From Microvirga calopogonii (lineage in GTDB: Bacteria; Pseudomonadota; Alphaproteobacteria; Rhizobiales; Beijerinckiaceae), in contig NZ_QDGA01000038.1 in the NCBI RefSeq assembly GCF_003347665.1, forward strand, positions 1 to 46,773: DNA of 46,773 nucleotides, given 5' to 3'. The stretch's first letter is position 1. Every line of letters begins with the position of its first letter. The position numbers were made by a program, and so were the translations under genes. Positions 1 through 7,833 of the stretch are shown here, piece by piece. The notes beneath the pieces were generated by a model that saw only the letters and a program-made list of their open reading frames with translations, did not search any database and was not told where the DNA came from.

Positions 1-467
1 CGGCTCTTCTGCCAGCTCAGGCCCGCCTCGTGCAGGGTGCGCGCGATGGTGAACCGGCTCACCTGCGGCAGGCCGTCCGGGGCTTGGCGCAAGGCCTTCT
101 GCAGCAGGCTCAGCGACCAGGTCGCGGTGCCGTCCTGCTCGCGCTGCGGCGCTCGCGCCCATTCGGCCAGGATGCGCTGCTGCGCGTGAGCCCCATAGCG
201 GATCCGTGGCCCGCCACCGTGGTGCGGGCGCACGGCGGCCAGGCCCTCGCGGTTGAAGCGACTGACCCAGGCCGAGATGGTCTCGTTGTGGCCGCGCCCG
301 ACGAGATGGGCGGCGGCGGTGTAGCTGGCGCCTTCGGCAATCGCCAGCAGGGCACGGGCACGGTCGACTTCAGCGGCAGGGGTACTCTGGGAGCGGCTCA
401 GGCGGGTGAGTTCTTTGCGCTCGTCTACGGTGAGCGGGCGTAGTGGATCTTTCTGGTGGCGCGACAT
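1..467 (-). CDS. IS630-type transposase, N-terminal part (runs off the window)
   Basis: Reading leftwards from an ATG at 467, an open frame of 155 codons stays open to the window edge. The product begins [20 protein letters not shown] and has the helix-turn-helix layout of IS630/winged-helix transposases: an ERKELTRL helix, a [11 protein letters not shown] helix, [20 protein letters not shown] as the DNA-binding helices, then [12 protein letters not shown]. The second half ([27 protein letters not shown]) fits the second HTH that precedes the DDE catalytic domain. The DDE domain itself would lie outside the window, so it cannot be said whether the element is intact. The terminal inverted repeat should lie somewhere in 468-600, but with one end visible it cannot be defined. 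Family assignment is from motif layout only. Confidence 0.65.
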   Translation of the reverse strand, partial: MSRHQKDPLRPLTVDERKELTRLSRSQSTPAAEVDRARALLAIAEGASYTAAAHLVGRGHNETISAWVSRFNREGLAAVRPHHGGGPRIRYGAHAQQRILAEWARAPQREQDGTATWSLSLLQKALRQAPDGLPQVSRFTIARTLHEAGLSWQKS

Positions 468-1011
468 GGGGCACCTCGCAACACGAGGATCACCATGCCA
501 CTATACCATATCCGACGGCAGACGACCCACTAGTAGCGAGTTGAGCGAAATCTTGCGTGTTACCATGGTAGGCCCCCAGACAAAATTACTACCATAGGTA
601 TAATTTGCAACCCAAAAACATTAGATCCAATGGACGAGCAGCTGACACAATGTTCTCACTTTGTTCTTGACAGATGGCGCAACCTTGGCTATATCATTGC
701 ACAGCCTGATCCGACGAGGGGCGTGCTTCGCGAGGCGTCGCAAGTTGTGGGAGCAGGCACGGTCCTGCCAGACGGTATACGCAGCCGCCTGACAGGAGGC
801 CCTTGGTGCCTGCGGGCTGCCAAGTCTAAACGCCTAAAAGAACCGTGCGTGACGAGCAGTTCGGCTCTCACAACCATCATTAGACATCGAGCCGGGCTGC
901 CCATCGCGCCACCCTCGATTGCCTTCGACCTCCGGGCTCTCGCAGCCCGGAGACGAGGGCGCATGCCCTGTCCCTGTTTCATCTCCCGTCCGATTGCCGA
1001 AAGATCATTCC
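468..1011. other. Intergenic region beside the IS element, no convincing gene
   Basis: This 544-bp stretch presumably contains the end of the IS630-type element. The part up to about 620 is AT-richer than the rest of the window. Open frames cross it on both strands, but none has family-like sequence or a good ribosome-binding site. Two signals stand out: a near-consensus sigma-70 promoter at 667-695 and a 9-bp perfect hairpin at 930-952 (CTCCGGGCT, 5-nt loop, AGCCCGGAG) without a U-tract. They may belong to a long leader of the gene at 1012 or a separate small transcript. Confidence 0.5.
667..695 (+). promoter_or_regulatory. Candidate sigma-70 promoter (TTGACA - 17 bp - TATATC)
   Basis: A perfect -35 hexamer TTGACA (667-672) is followed after exactly 17 bp by TATATC (690-695). 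This is close to the vegetative consensus, which is uncommon in such a GC-rich genome. The nearest same-strand gene begins at 1012, about 310 bp downstream, with a hairpin at 930-952 in between. It could drive a leader RNA, a small RNA, or be chance in the AT-rich sequence near the insertion sequence. Confidence 0.35.
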
Positions 1012-1275
1012 ATGACACGCTTTCACCCCATCCTGTCCGACCTGCCCGATTGCGACGATACTCTGCGCCGCCTCGCCGACGTGCTGCAGATGCCGGTCAC
1101 CTGCCGCAGGAGCCGCTGCCGGCGCAGGGGCTCGTGCCAAGGCGGCTACGGGCCGCCCTGCTATCTGGATGACCGCCAGGCCTTCATGAAAGGCGTGGGT
1201 GAGCAGATGCAGGAATACCGGGAGTACTGGCACGACCGGTACCGATCGATCCAGGCGGAGGAGCGGCGGCGGTGA
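1012..1275 (+). CDS. Small Cys/Arg-rich conserved hypothetical protein
   Basis: An 87-residue protein starting MTRFHPILSDLPDCDDTLRR. The middle carries a basic cysteine cluster with Cys31, Cys36, Cys42 and Cys50 (C-x4-C-x5-C-x7-C) interleaved with arginines, followed by a charged, probably helical tail rich in Glu, Arg and Tyr. The spacing could bind a metal such as zinc, but this is inference and no named family is recognised with certainty. There is no signal peptide, so it is probably cytoplasmic. The upstream site GAAAGA is a weak ribosome-binding sequence. The gene stands alone between the candidate promoter at 667 and a dispersed repeat copy at 1302. Upstream in-frame starts exist, but the protein-like composition begins at this ATG. 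Confidence 0.6.
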   Translation: MTRFHPILSDLPDCDDTLRRLADVLQMPVTCRRSRCRRRGSCQGGYGPPCYLDDRQAFMKGVGEQMQEYREYWHDRYRSIQAEERRR

Positions 1276-1301
1276 TCCCTTCCCTCCGGAAAAAGGCACT
1301 C

Positions 1302-1418
1302 GAGCATCGGACTCAACAGTGGATTTGCGCTTTCGGGTCCGATCCGATGCTTTGTCTCCGATCAGTGCATCGTCCTGGGCCAAAAACCGGGTCCACTTTT
1401 TTGCACGATCCTCTAGGC
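1302..1418 (-). repeat. Dispersed extragenic repeat, copy A (inverted orientation)
   Basis: Read on the minus strand this segment runs ATCGTGC, AAAAAGTGGACCCGG, GATGCAC, AAAGCATCGGATCGGACC, then GCGCAAATCCACT and GTCCGATGCTC. The same order of blocks is seen in plus orientation at 1739-1870 and 4706-4829, with shorter relatives at 10832-10962 and 30314-30375. It fills most of the gap between two small genes and has no coding potential of its own. Function unknown; the organisation resembles a non-autonomous mobile repeat. Confidence 0.7.
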
Positions 1419-1474
1419 GCATGGCCATTCGGCCATTATGGTGCGCGCAAATTTCACGGGTTAGAGCAACGGCA

Positions 1475-1738
1475 ATGGCTGACAAAGGCACACCCCACTT
1501 CCACAACGATCCGGGCGTTCCCGTCATTCACGTGGGCTCGAAGGAGTTCATGTGCATCGGCGCGACGCCTCCCTTCGATCACCCCCATATCTTCATCGAC
1601 ATGGGCTATGACAGCGAGACCGTCTGCTCCTATTGCTCGACGCTGTTCAAGTACGACCCCAGCCTGAAGGCCGACGAGGCCCGCCCGGCCGAGTGCGTCT
1701 GGGAGCCCGACTTCGCGACCGATCCCGCCTCGCGCTAA
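1475..1738 (+). CDS. CHCC-type zinc-finger domain protein (NDUFS6-like)
   Basis: An 87-residue protein beginning MADKGTPHFHNDPGVPVIHV. It has the pattern of the short alphaproteobacterial zinc-finger proteins related to the complex I accessory subunit NDUFS6: FMCIGATPPFDHPHIFIDMG followed by ETVCSYCSTLFKYDP. The putative zinc ligands are the cysteine in FMCIG, a histidine of the DHPH segment and the two cysteines of CSYC. The remaining 20 residues are acidic. No signal peptide is present. It is a stand-alone gene flanked on both sides by copies of the dispersed repeat. A role in respiratory complex I assembly would follow from family membership; nothing in the neighbourhood tests it. Confidence 0.8.
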   Translation: MADKGTPHFHNDPGVPVIHVGSKEFMCIGATPPFDHPHIFIDMGYDSETVCSYCSTLFKYDPSLKADEARPAECVWEPDFATDPASR

Positions 1739-1870
1739 CGCATCGTGCGGACCCAGCGGGCCGCGCAGCGAAAAGTGGCCCCGGTTTTCCGTCCCCAACG
1801 ATGCGCTGCTTAAGAAAAGGTGCATCGGATCAATCCCGAAAGTGGAAGCCACTTTCGGGTCCGAGGCTCT
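1739..1870 (+). repeat. Dispersed extragenic repeat, copy B
   Basis: Contains GCATCGTGCGG, AAAAGTGG..CCGGTTTTCC, CGATGCGC, AAAAGGTGCATCGGATC and ends CCACTTTCGGGTCCGAGGCTC. Relative to the other copies it carries an insertion of roughly 20 bp (around 1751-1770) between the first two blocks. The repeat ends two bases before the GTG start codon of the monooxygenase at 1872, and the GAGG that can serve as its ribosome-binding site (1863-1866) lies inside the repeat. Confidence 0.7.
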
Positions 1871-1871
1871 A

Positions 1872-3059
1872 GTGCAGAAACTCTCCATCGCCATCATCGG
1901 CGCCGGCATCGGCGGTCTCACGGCGGCCCTGGCGCTGGCCCGGCAGGGCCATGCGGTGACCCTCGTCGAGCGCCGGACCGGATTCAGCGAAGTCGGCGCC
2001 GGGCTCCAGCTTTCGCCCAATGCGAGCCGGATCCTGCTCGGTCTCGGGCTCGGCGCCGCCCTGCGCCGGGTCGTGACGGAGCCCCGAAGGGTCGTCGTGC
2101 GCGCCATCCGCTCGGGCAAGCCCATCGGGCAAGTCGCCCTCGGAGCCTTCATGCGCGAGCGGTTCGAGGCGCCCTATTGGGTCGTGCACCGGGCCGACCT
2201 CCAGACGATTCTCCTCGACGCCGTGCGCTCCGAACCGGCGATCCGGCTCGTCATGGGCCGGACAGTCGACGAGGTGACGGACGGGCCCGGTCGCGCGGGC
2301 CTGACCTGGACTTCCGCCGGCGGTGCGCGGGAGAGCATCGAGGCCGACCTGATCATCGGGGCCGACGGCATCTGGTCGAAGGTCCGGCAGGCCCTGGGCG
2401 ACGGGACGCCACCGGCTTTTCGCGGCACCATCGCCTGGCGCGCCACCTTCGAGCGCGCCTTGGCGCCGGCCGAACTCGCCGGCGACGAGACCGGCCTCTG
2501 GCTCGGCACGCGGGGCCATGTGGTGCATTACCCGATCGCCGGCGGCAGGCTCGTCAACGTGGTGGCGATCCAGAGGAGCCCTGCCCCCGTGGAAGGCTGG
2601 GCCGCGCCGGGCGACCGGGACGAACTTCTCGGACACTACGCGTCGGCCGCCCCTGCCCTGCGCAATCTCCTGTCGCAGCCTCGGGAATGGCTGCGCTGGT
2701 CCCTGTTCGATCATCCAGCCGAGCGTCTCGCCAAGGGCCGGATCGCCCTTCTCGGCGACGCCGCCCATCCCGTTCTCCCCTTCCTGGCGCAGGGCGCGGC
2801 CCTTGCCATAGAAGAAGCCGCCACCCTCGCCGCCCTCCTGGGCCGGGACGGACCGGACATCGCCCGGGCCCTGTCCAGCTACGAGACGCAACGTCTTCCA
2901 CGAGCACGCCGGGTGCAGAACGAGGCCCGCAGGAACGGTCGCATCTATCATGCGGGCGGCCTCATCGGCTTCGGGCGCAATCAGGTCATGCGCCATCTCG
3001 GACCCGAGGGCATGACCCGGCGTTACGACTGGCTCTACGGCTTCCGTGTCCCTGAGTAA
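1872..3059 (+). CDS. FAD-dependent monooxygenase (salicylate / 3-hydroxybenzoate hydroxylase-like)
   Basis: A 395-residue class A flavoprotein hydroxylase. The N-terminal dinucleotide-binding motif GAGIGG is at residues 10-15, the DG motif (GADGIWSKVR) begins at 163, and the FAD-ribityl GD motif (GDAAHPVLPFLAQGAA) begins at 295. The length equals that of salicylate 1-monooxygenase and 3-hydroxybenzoate 6-monooxygenase relatives, which use NAD(P)H and O2 to hydroxylate aromatic acids. The exact substrate cannot be read from sequence, and no ring-cleavage genes are adjacent. Start choice: GTG at 1872 with GAGG at 1863-1866 gives an N-terminus (MQKLSIAIIG) with the usual short lead into the Rossmann fold. 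A GTG at 1842 would add ten residues that translate repeat DNA. Confidence 0.85.
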   Translation: MQKLSIAIIGAGIGGLTAALALARQGHAVTLVERRTGFSEVGAGLQLSPNASRILLGLGLGAALRRVVTEPRRVVVRAIRSGKPIGQVALGAFMRERFEAPYWVVHRADLQTILLDAVRSEPAIRLVMGRTVDEVTDGPGRAGLTWTSAGGARESIEADLIIGADGIWSKVRQALGDGTPPAFRGTIAWRATFERALAPAELAGDETGLWLGTRGHVVHYPIAGGRLVNVVAIQRSPAPVEGWAAPGDRDELLGHYASAAPALRNLLSQPREWLRWSLFDHPAERLAKGRIALLGDAAHPVLPFLAQGAALAIEEAATLAALLGRDGPDIARALSSYETQRLPRARRVQNEARRNGRIYHAGGLIGFGRNQVMRHLGPEGMTRRYDWLYGFRVPE

Positions 3060-3084
3060 TGCCGGGAGAGGCGAAGTCTTGGCC

Positions 3085-3112
3085 CTTGCACTCCGCCCTC
3101 CGGCCCGATAAC
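3085..3112 (+). promoter_or_regulatory. Candidate promoter of tRNA-Leu
   Basis: CTTGCA (3085-3090) and GATAAC (3107-3112) are separated by 16 bp, and the tRNA begins 13 bp after the second box. The spacing and position suit a stable-RNA promoter in alphaproteobacteria, where CTTG is the strong part of the -35. No experimental support. Confidence 0.4.
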
Positions 3113-3124
3113 CCTCATTGCGAT

Positions 3125-3210
3125 GCGGACGTGGCGAAACCGGTAGACGCAAGGGACTTAAAATCCCTCGGGCACTGCCCGTGCGGGTTCGACCCCCGCC
3201 GTCCGCACCA
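3125..3210 (+). tRNA. tRNA-Leu (anticodon UAA)
   Basis: The acceptor stem GCGGACG (from 3125) pairs with CGTCCGC, followed by A and an encoded CCA at 3208-3210. The anticodon stem AGGGA/TCCCT encloses the loop CTTAAAA with anticodon TAA at 3159-3161. A long variable arm, as in class II leucine tRNAs, precedes the T arm with GGGTTCGACCCCC. Total 86 nt including CCA. It reads UUA and, by wobble, UUG codons, which are rare in this GC-rich genome. It lies convergent to tyrS. Confidence 0.95.
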
Positions 3211-3236
3211 AACCGACCGGGTCTTTCTCGGCTTCC

Positions 3237-4490
3237 TCAATCATTCACCTGAACGAGCACATGCCGTTTCTTGCCGGCCGTCAGCTTCAAGGCGCCGGCG
3301 GCGAGATCGCCTGCACCGATGCGCGCATCCGCGTCCTGAACCACATTGCCGTTGAGCCGTGCTCCGCTGTTGAGCACCAGACGGCGCGCCTCGCTCTTGG
3401 AGCTTGAGAAGCCCGCGAGCACAAGAAGCTGCGCAACGGTAACGCCGGCATCGAGGTCCGCCAATGAGAGACCGAAAGTCGGAAGACCGGATGCATTCTC
3501 CCCCTCCTCGAAGGTCCGTCGCGCGATGTCGGCAGCCTTGCTCGCGGCTTCCTCGCCATGCGCGAGACGGGTGGCCTCATGGGCGAGAATGTGTTTCGCC
3601 TCGTTGATCTCGGAGCCTTTCAGCTGGCCGAGGCGATGGACCTCGTCGAGCGGCAATTCCGTGAACAGGCGCAGGAAGCGCGCGACATCGTCATCCTCGG
3701 TGTTGCGCCAGAACTGCCAGAATTCGTAAGCACTCAGCTTCTCGGCGTTGAGCCACACCGCGCCGCTCGCCGTCTTGCCCATCTTGGCGCCGGCGGATGT
3801 GGTGAGCAGCGGTGTCGTCAGCCCGAAGAGCTGGCGCCGGTCGATCCGGCGCGCGAGTTCGATGCCATTGACGATGTTGCCCCATTGATCGGATCCGCCC
3901 ATCTGCAGCACGCAGCCGTGATGGCGCGACAGCTCCAGAAAATCGAACGCCTGGAGGACCATGTAGTTGAACTCGAGCAGCGTCAGCGGCTGCTCGCGTT
4001 CCAGCCGCTGGCGCACGCTGTCGAAGCTCAGCATCCGGTTGATCGTGAAATGAGTTCCGAAATCGCGCAGGAACGGCAGGTACCGCAGCGGGTCGAGCCA
4101 AACGGCATTGTCCACCATAACTGCGTCGGTCGGCCCGTCGCCGAAGGCGAGGTAGCGGGAGAATACCTGCTTGAGTCCCGATGCGTTCCTGGCGATCTGC
4201 TCATCGTCGAGCAGAGGCCGGCTCGAATCGCGGAAGCTCGGATCTCCGATCTGCGTGGTGCCGCCGCCGATGAGCACGACGGGCTTGTGACCGCACTTCT
4301 GGAGCCAGCGCAGGGTCATGATCTGCACGAGGCTGCCGACATGCAGGCTGTCGGCAGTGGCGTCGAAACCGATGTAGGCCGGGACGGAGGCGTCCGAGAG
4401 CCGCGCATCGAGGCCGCTCAAATCCGTGCATTGGTGAATGAAGCCGCGTTCGGCAAGAATCTTCAGGAAGTCAGATTTCGGAGTGCTCAT
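3237..4490 (-). CDS. tyrS: Tyrosyl-tRNA synthetase
   Basis: A 417-residue class I aminoacyl-tRNA synthetase that charges tRNA-Tyr. The HIGH-like motif appears as HVGS at residues 50-53, the tyrosine/tRNA-binding segment GGSDQWGN at 198-205, and the KMSKS-like loop as KMGKT at 236-240. The C-terminal ~65 residues form an S4 RNA-binding domain ([19 protein letters not shown]). The length is typical of bacterial TyrS. The ATG at 4490 has an AAGGAGA ribosome-binding site; an upstream in-frame extension is not family-like. It is transcribed alone, convergent with tRNA-Leu. Confidence 0.97.
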   Translation of the reverse strand: MSTPKSDFLKILAERGFIHQCTDLSGLDARLSDASVPAYIGFDATADSLHVGSLVQIMTLRWLQKCGHKPVVLIGGGTTQIGDPSFRDSSRPLLDDEQIARNASGLKQVFSRYLAFGDGPTDAVMVDNAVWLDPLRYLPFLRDFGTHFTINRMLSFDSVRQRLEREQPLTLLEFNYMVLQAFDFLELSRHHGCVLQMGGSDQWGNIVNGIELARRIDRRQLFGLTTPLLTTSAGAKMGKTASGAVWLNAEKLSAYEFWQFWRNTEDDDVARFLRLFTELPLDEVHRLGQLKGSEINEAKHILAHEATRLAHGEEAASKAADIARRTFEEGENASGLPTFGLSLADLDAGVTVAQLLVLAGFSSSKSEARRLVLNSGARLNGNVVQDADARIGAGDLAAGALKLTAGKKRHVLVQVND

Positions 4491-4705
4491 GTCATGTCTC
4501 CTTGGGACTGGCGGGAGCCGCTGCCCGGAGACCTGATCATCAAATGAAGATGCCGCCGGAGAGCGGCGGCATCGAACGTCTGGTCGCAACCGAACGGAGC
4601 CGCCCTATGGGGACGGCGTAAAATAATTCGTGAAAGTTGTGCGACCGGTGATCATGGGCACGATCTTATGAGTACGGGCCAGGATCGTCAATCCGCCTTC
4701 GCATG

Positions 4706-4829
4706 GCATCGGACCGATCGCGCATCGTGCGGAAAAGTGGACCGGTTTGTCGCAAGAATGATGCGCTGTCCGAGGAGCGGAGCGACGGATGGGATCCCAA
4801 AGGTGCAAATCCATTGTCGGGTCCGATGC
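4706..4829 (+). repeat. Dispersed extragenic repeat, copy C, with 10-bp terminal inverted repeats
   Basis: This is the best preserved copy. It is bounded by GCATCGGACC (4706-4715) and its exact complement GGTCCGATGC (4820-4829), and contains GCATCGTGCGGAAAAGTGG, ACCGGTTT and GAATGATGCGC. The 124-bp size, terminal inverted repeats and lack of coding capacity are MITE-like. It sits in the 623-bp gap between tyrS (start 4490) and the secreted protein at 5114. The rest of that gap (about 4890-5110) is AT-rich for this genome and probably holds the promoter of the downstream gene, though no single -35/-10 pair is convincing. Confidence 0.7.
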
Positions 4830-5113
4830 TGTAGCGGGAATTCCGCAGGCAGGGGGACGGGCACGATCGGAGTTTTATCCCATCCATAGGGAGTAATTCG
4901 CGCTGTCCAGCCGCGCTAATCCATCAGCGCCGTTCTCTACCCAACAGTTGAACAATACAATTATAATCTTATCCCTTTATCCCAGCGTATATATCCATCC
5001 ACCAAGGTATTAGCCCCGGATAGAAAGAAGACATATCCGAACTGATCCTATGATGAAGATGTTATCTGCTCAAGAATGTGTTCTGAAAAATACTTCAGTG
5101 AGCAGGAGCATCC

Positions 5114-6631
5114 ATGTCAGTTCGCCTTTGCGTTGGAATTCTCGCCCTATTATCCTCTACAAGCGCATTCGCTTCCGATCAACCAACCCGAAATACTAAG
5201 CGTATTACTTCCTATGAAGCGTACACTTCTTCGGCAGCGCGGCAGTCAGTAACTGGAGACGCAAGGCGAGCAGAAGCTTCGAACGCAAGATCCGTGAGGC
5301 CCGCGACGAACCGGAGCGCGGCCGCGCCAGTCTATACTGAAAACGTTGATGCCTCGTTCCGACAATACTGCCGGCCCGTCACGATCCGCGGCCTGCTTGG
5401 ACCGCGCCAAGTATGGGAATGCCCGACAGCTCCAAGCGCGCAATTCGCGCCCGACTTCATCAACACCTACCGCGACAGAGGTGAAAGCCCACAGGCAAGC
5501 GCCAGCCTCGCCGGGTCGTCGCCATCCGGTCCGACCACCGGCGGTCCGAGCAATCCGCCGGCCGCGGGAGGCGGATCCTCGGGAGGCGGATCAGGGGGCG
5601 GCAACAACCCGCCGCAGAGCAGTGGAGGCGGCCAATCGTCCGGCAGCGGTTCCAGTCCCGCCAGCGGCACGGGCCCCAGCGCAGGCGGGGGAACATCACC
5701 AGACCAGGGTAGCGGCACAACCAATCCGGGCGGAGGGACCAATCCCGGTGGCGGCACGAACCCGGGTGGCGGCACCGAGCCAGGCGGCGGTACCAATCCG
5801 GGCGGAGGCACGAACCCGGGTGGCGGGACAAATCCCGGTGGCGGCACGAATCCTGGTGGCGGGAATCCTGGTGGGGGACACCATGGCGGTGGTCACCAGG
5901 GAGGCGGTCACCATGGCGGCAAGGATGGCCATCACGGCGGCGGGTGGTCGGGTGATCACGGTGGTAAGCCGGATCGGGACCATCATGGTGGCGGTCGCGG
6001 TGGAAAAGGCCGTGACGGCGATCATCATGGCGACAAAGACCACGACGGCAGGGATCACGGAGGTAGAGACCACGGCGGCAAAGGGCCCGGCGACGACCGC
6101 GACGGGCATCACGGCGGTGGATGGTCCAGCGATCACGGCGGAAAACCCGATCGCGATGGTCATGGCGGCGGTCGCGGCGGCAAAGGTCACGACGGCGGTG
6201 ATCGTAACGGCGGCAGAGGAAACGATGGCGGCGGTCGCGGTGGACACGAAGGCGGCTGGTCTGGAGACCATGGTGGCAAGCCGGATCGTGACGATCATGG
6301 TGGCCGCGGCGGCAAAGGTCGCGACGGTGGCGATCGCAACGGCGGCAAGGATTCCAGCGGCAAGGACTCCGACGGTAAGGGATCCGATAGCGACAAGGGA
6401 TCCAATGGCGGCGGGAAAGGTGGTGACCGAGACGGTGGACGCGGTGGCCGCGACGGCGGTGACCGTGGCGGAAACAGCAGCGGCAGCCAAGGCGGCGATC
6501 GCGGTGGAAATACCGGCGGCGGAAGCAGCGGCGGCCAGGGCGGCGATCGCGGCAATAATAACGGCGGCGGTCAGGGCGGGGGCGAGCGCGGCGGAAACGG
6601 CGGTGGAGGTCAAGGCGGTGGCAAGCGCTGA
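5114..6631 (+). CDS. Secreted Gly/His/Asp-rich repeat protein, function unknown
   Basis: A 505-residue protein with a Sec signal peptide (MSVRLCVGILALLSSTSAFA, cleavage about residue 21). A short unique N-terminal domain to about residue 115 has two cysteines (QYCRPV, VWECPT). A Ser/Gly/Pro linker follows, then nine NPGGGT/EPGGGT/NPGGG units (residues 204-255). The second half is rich in Gly, His, Asp, Lys and Arg, and repeats the block WS(G/S)DHGGKPDRD three times. The His/Asp density suggests metal binding or a flexible extracellular matrix or surface component; this is inference. Several GGxGxD stretches recall RTX calcium repeats but lack the hydrophobic eighth residue. No secretion apparatus or LPXTG-like anchor is nearby. 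An AGGAG site lies at 5104-5108. The gene is a single unit ended by the terminator at 6651. Confidence 0.8.
   Translation: MSVRLCVGILALLSSTSAFASDQPTRNTKRITSYEAYTSSAARQSVTGDARRAEASNARSVRPATNRSAAAPVYTENVDASFRQYCRPVTIRGLLGPRQVWECPTAPSAQFAPDFINTYRDRGESPQASASLAGSSPSGPTTGGPSNPPAAGGGSSGGGSGGGNNPPQSSGGGQSSGSGSSPASGTGPSAGGGTSPDQGSGTTNPGGGTNPGGGTNPGGGTEPGGGTNPGGGTNPGGGTNPGGGTNPGGGNPGGGHHGGGHQGGGHHGGKDGHHGGGWSGDHGGKPDRDHHGGGRGGKGRDGDHHGDKDHDGRDHGGRDHGGKGPGDDRDGHHGGGWSSDHGGKPDRDGHGGGRGGKGHDGGDRNGGRGNDGGGRGGHEGGWSGDHGGKPDRDDHGGRGGKGRDGGDRNGGKDSSGKDSDGKGSDSDKGSNGGGKGGDRDGGRGGRDGGDRGGNSSGSQGGDRGGNTGGGSSGGQGGDRGNNNGGGQGGGERGGNGGGGQGGGKR
5723..5878 (+). repeat. In-frame tandem repeat coding NPGGGT units
   Basis: Eighteen-base units encode NPGGGT (one EPGGGT), ending in two 15-base units encoding NPGGG. 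Third-position differences between units (aatccgggcgg, aatcccggtgg, aacccgggtgg) show that the array is not perfectly fresh at the DNA level. Length variation between strains by slippage or recombination would be expected. Confidence 0.85.
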
Positions 6632-6650
6632 CCCGATCCGGTTCAACATC

Positions 6651-6676
6651 AAAAGGGGCGCTTCCGCGCCCCTTTT
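6651..6676 (+). terminator. Rho-independent terminator after the Gly/His-rich gene
   Basis: An 11-bp perfect stem, AAAAGGGGCGC with GCGCCCCTTTT around a TTCC loop, begins 20 bp after the stop codon and ends in a T-run. The A-run on the left gives a symmetric stem that could also stop transcription of purC from the other side, since the two genes converge. Confidence 0.85.
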
Positions 6677-6727
6677 CGTTCCTGGTTCGATATCCCGATC
6701 AAACCGTCATGGACTGACGTCGGGCTA

Positions 6728-7702
6728 TCAGAAATAAGCCTTCAAGCTCTTGCGCACCCGCTCCAGCACCGGAACGTCTCTCGGCGGCAAAGCGAAGGTT
6801 TGGCCGGTGATGCGTTCGAAGGCATCGATGTAGACGCGCGAGGTCTCCAGCACCACGTCCTGCGGGATCTCAGGGATTTCGTCCTTGTAAGGATCGCAGC
6901 GGGCGACAACCCAGGTGCGGATAAAATCCTTGTCGAAGCTCTCCGGCCGCTCGCCGGCCTCGAAGCGGCTCTGGTAGCTGTCCAGGAACCAGTAGCGGCT
7001 GCTGTCAGGCGTGTGGATCTCGTCGGCGATCATAATCCTTCCGGTCTTGTCGATGCCGAACTCATACTTGGTATCGACGAGAATGAGGCCGCGCTCGCGG
7101 GCCATTTCCCTGCCCTTCGCGAAGAGCGCGAAAGCGTAATCGCAAACCGTCTGCCACTGCTCTGCCGTAAGAAGGCCGCGCTCGACGATCTCCTGCGCGG
7201 TCAGGGGCTCGTCGTGCCCACCGTCGAACGCCTTGGTGGTGGGTGTGATGATGGTCTGCGGCAGCTTCTCGTTGTCGCGCATGCCGTCGGGCAGGCGGAT
7301 GCCGTACATCTCGCGCTCTCCGGCCTTGTAGAGGGAGAGGATCGAGGTTCCCGTCGTGCCGGCGAGATAGTCCCGAACCACGATCTCGACAGGCAGGATG
7401 GTGAGCCTGCGGCCGACCAGCACGTTCGGATCTGGATATTCGATCACGTGGTTAGGGCAGATATCCGCCGTCGCTTCGAACCAGAATTTGGCGGTCTGCG
7501 TCAGCACCTGACCCTTCAAGGGAATGGCCGCGAGGTTGCGATCGAAAGCGCTGATGCGGTCCGACGCGATGATGATGCGCCGTCCGTCCGGTAGGTCGTA
7601 ATTGTCGCGCACCTTGCCGCGATAATGGTTTGGCAGTTCCGGGATGGTCGCGTCCTCGAGGACGTAACCGGCATAGGCACCAAGGGCTGCTTTATCCACC
7701 AT
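6728..7702 (-). CDS. purC: Phosphoribosylaminoimidazole-succinocarboxamide synthase (SAICAR synthetase)
   Basis: A 324-residue enzyme of purine biosynthesis that joins CAIR and aspartate with ATP to make SAICAR. The N-terminal [16 protein letters not shown] segment, the [10 protein letters not shown] motif and the [11 protein letters not shown] active-site region are characteristic. The length matches the longer ADE1-like form with a C-terminal extension, rather than the ~240-residue short form. The ATG at 7702 is preceded by AGGTGAG; a GTG two codons upstream is also possible. No other pur gene lies nearby; the gene is convergent with the secreted protein at 5114. Confidence 0.95.
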   Translation of the reverse strand: MVDKAALGAYAGYVLEDATIPELPNHYRGKVRDNYDLPDGRRIIIASDRISAFDRNLAAIPLKGQVLTQTAKFWFEATADICPNHVIEYPDPNVLVGRRLTILPVEIVVRDYLAGTTGTSILSLYKAGEREMYGIRLPDGMRDNEKLPQTIITPTTKAFDGGHDEPLTAQEIVERGLLTAEQWQTVCDYAFALFAKGREMARERGLILVDTKYEFGIDKTGRIMIADEIHTPDSSRYWFLDSYQSRFEAGERPESFDKDFIRTWVVARCDPYKDEIPEIPQDVVLETSRVYIDAFERITGQTFALPPRDVPVLERVRKSLKAYF

Positions 7703-7833
7703 GCTCACCTGCCAAGAATTTCGGATGCCGCGCTCCAGTCGCGGTTGCGCGGAGTTCTAAACCGAAATCCACGTCATGCTAGATCAAAACCGGCAAAAAG
7801 CGGCTCTTTCCACGAAGACGGCCAGCCAGCGCC

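Noticed and set aside
630..1172. 180-codon plus-strand open frame upstream of the small Cys-rich gene
   Set aside because: Composition is not protein-like, it overlaps the better supported gene at 1012 in another frame, and it has no ribosome-binding site.
4605..4889. Short open frames on both strands between tyrS and the secreted protein
   Set aside because: They coincide with the dispersed repeat copy and change with it; no ribosome-binding site or conserved sequence.
5723..5878. CRISPR-like regularly spaced repeat
   Set aside because: The units are contiguous, in frame and encode NPGGGT; there are no spacers and no cas genes.
5940..6620. RTX calcium-binding repeats in the Gly/His-rich protein
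   Set aside because: Several GGxGxD stretches occur, but the hydrophobic residue at position 8 of the nonapeptide is missing, spacing is irregular, and no type I secretion genes are near.
5696..6652. Long minus-strand open frame of 318 codons opposite the Gly/His-rich gene
   Set aside because: Its Ala/Val/Thr-rich low-complexity product mirrors the GGN codon pattern of the real plus-strand gene, which has a signal peptide, ribosome-binding site and terminator.
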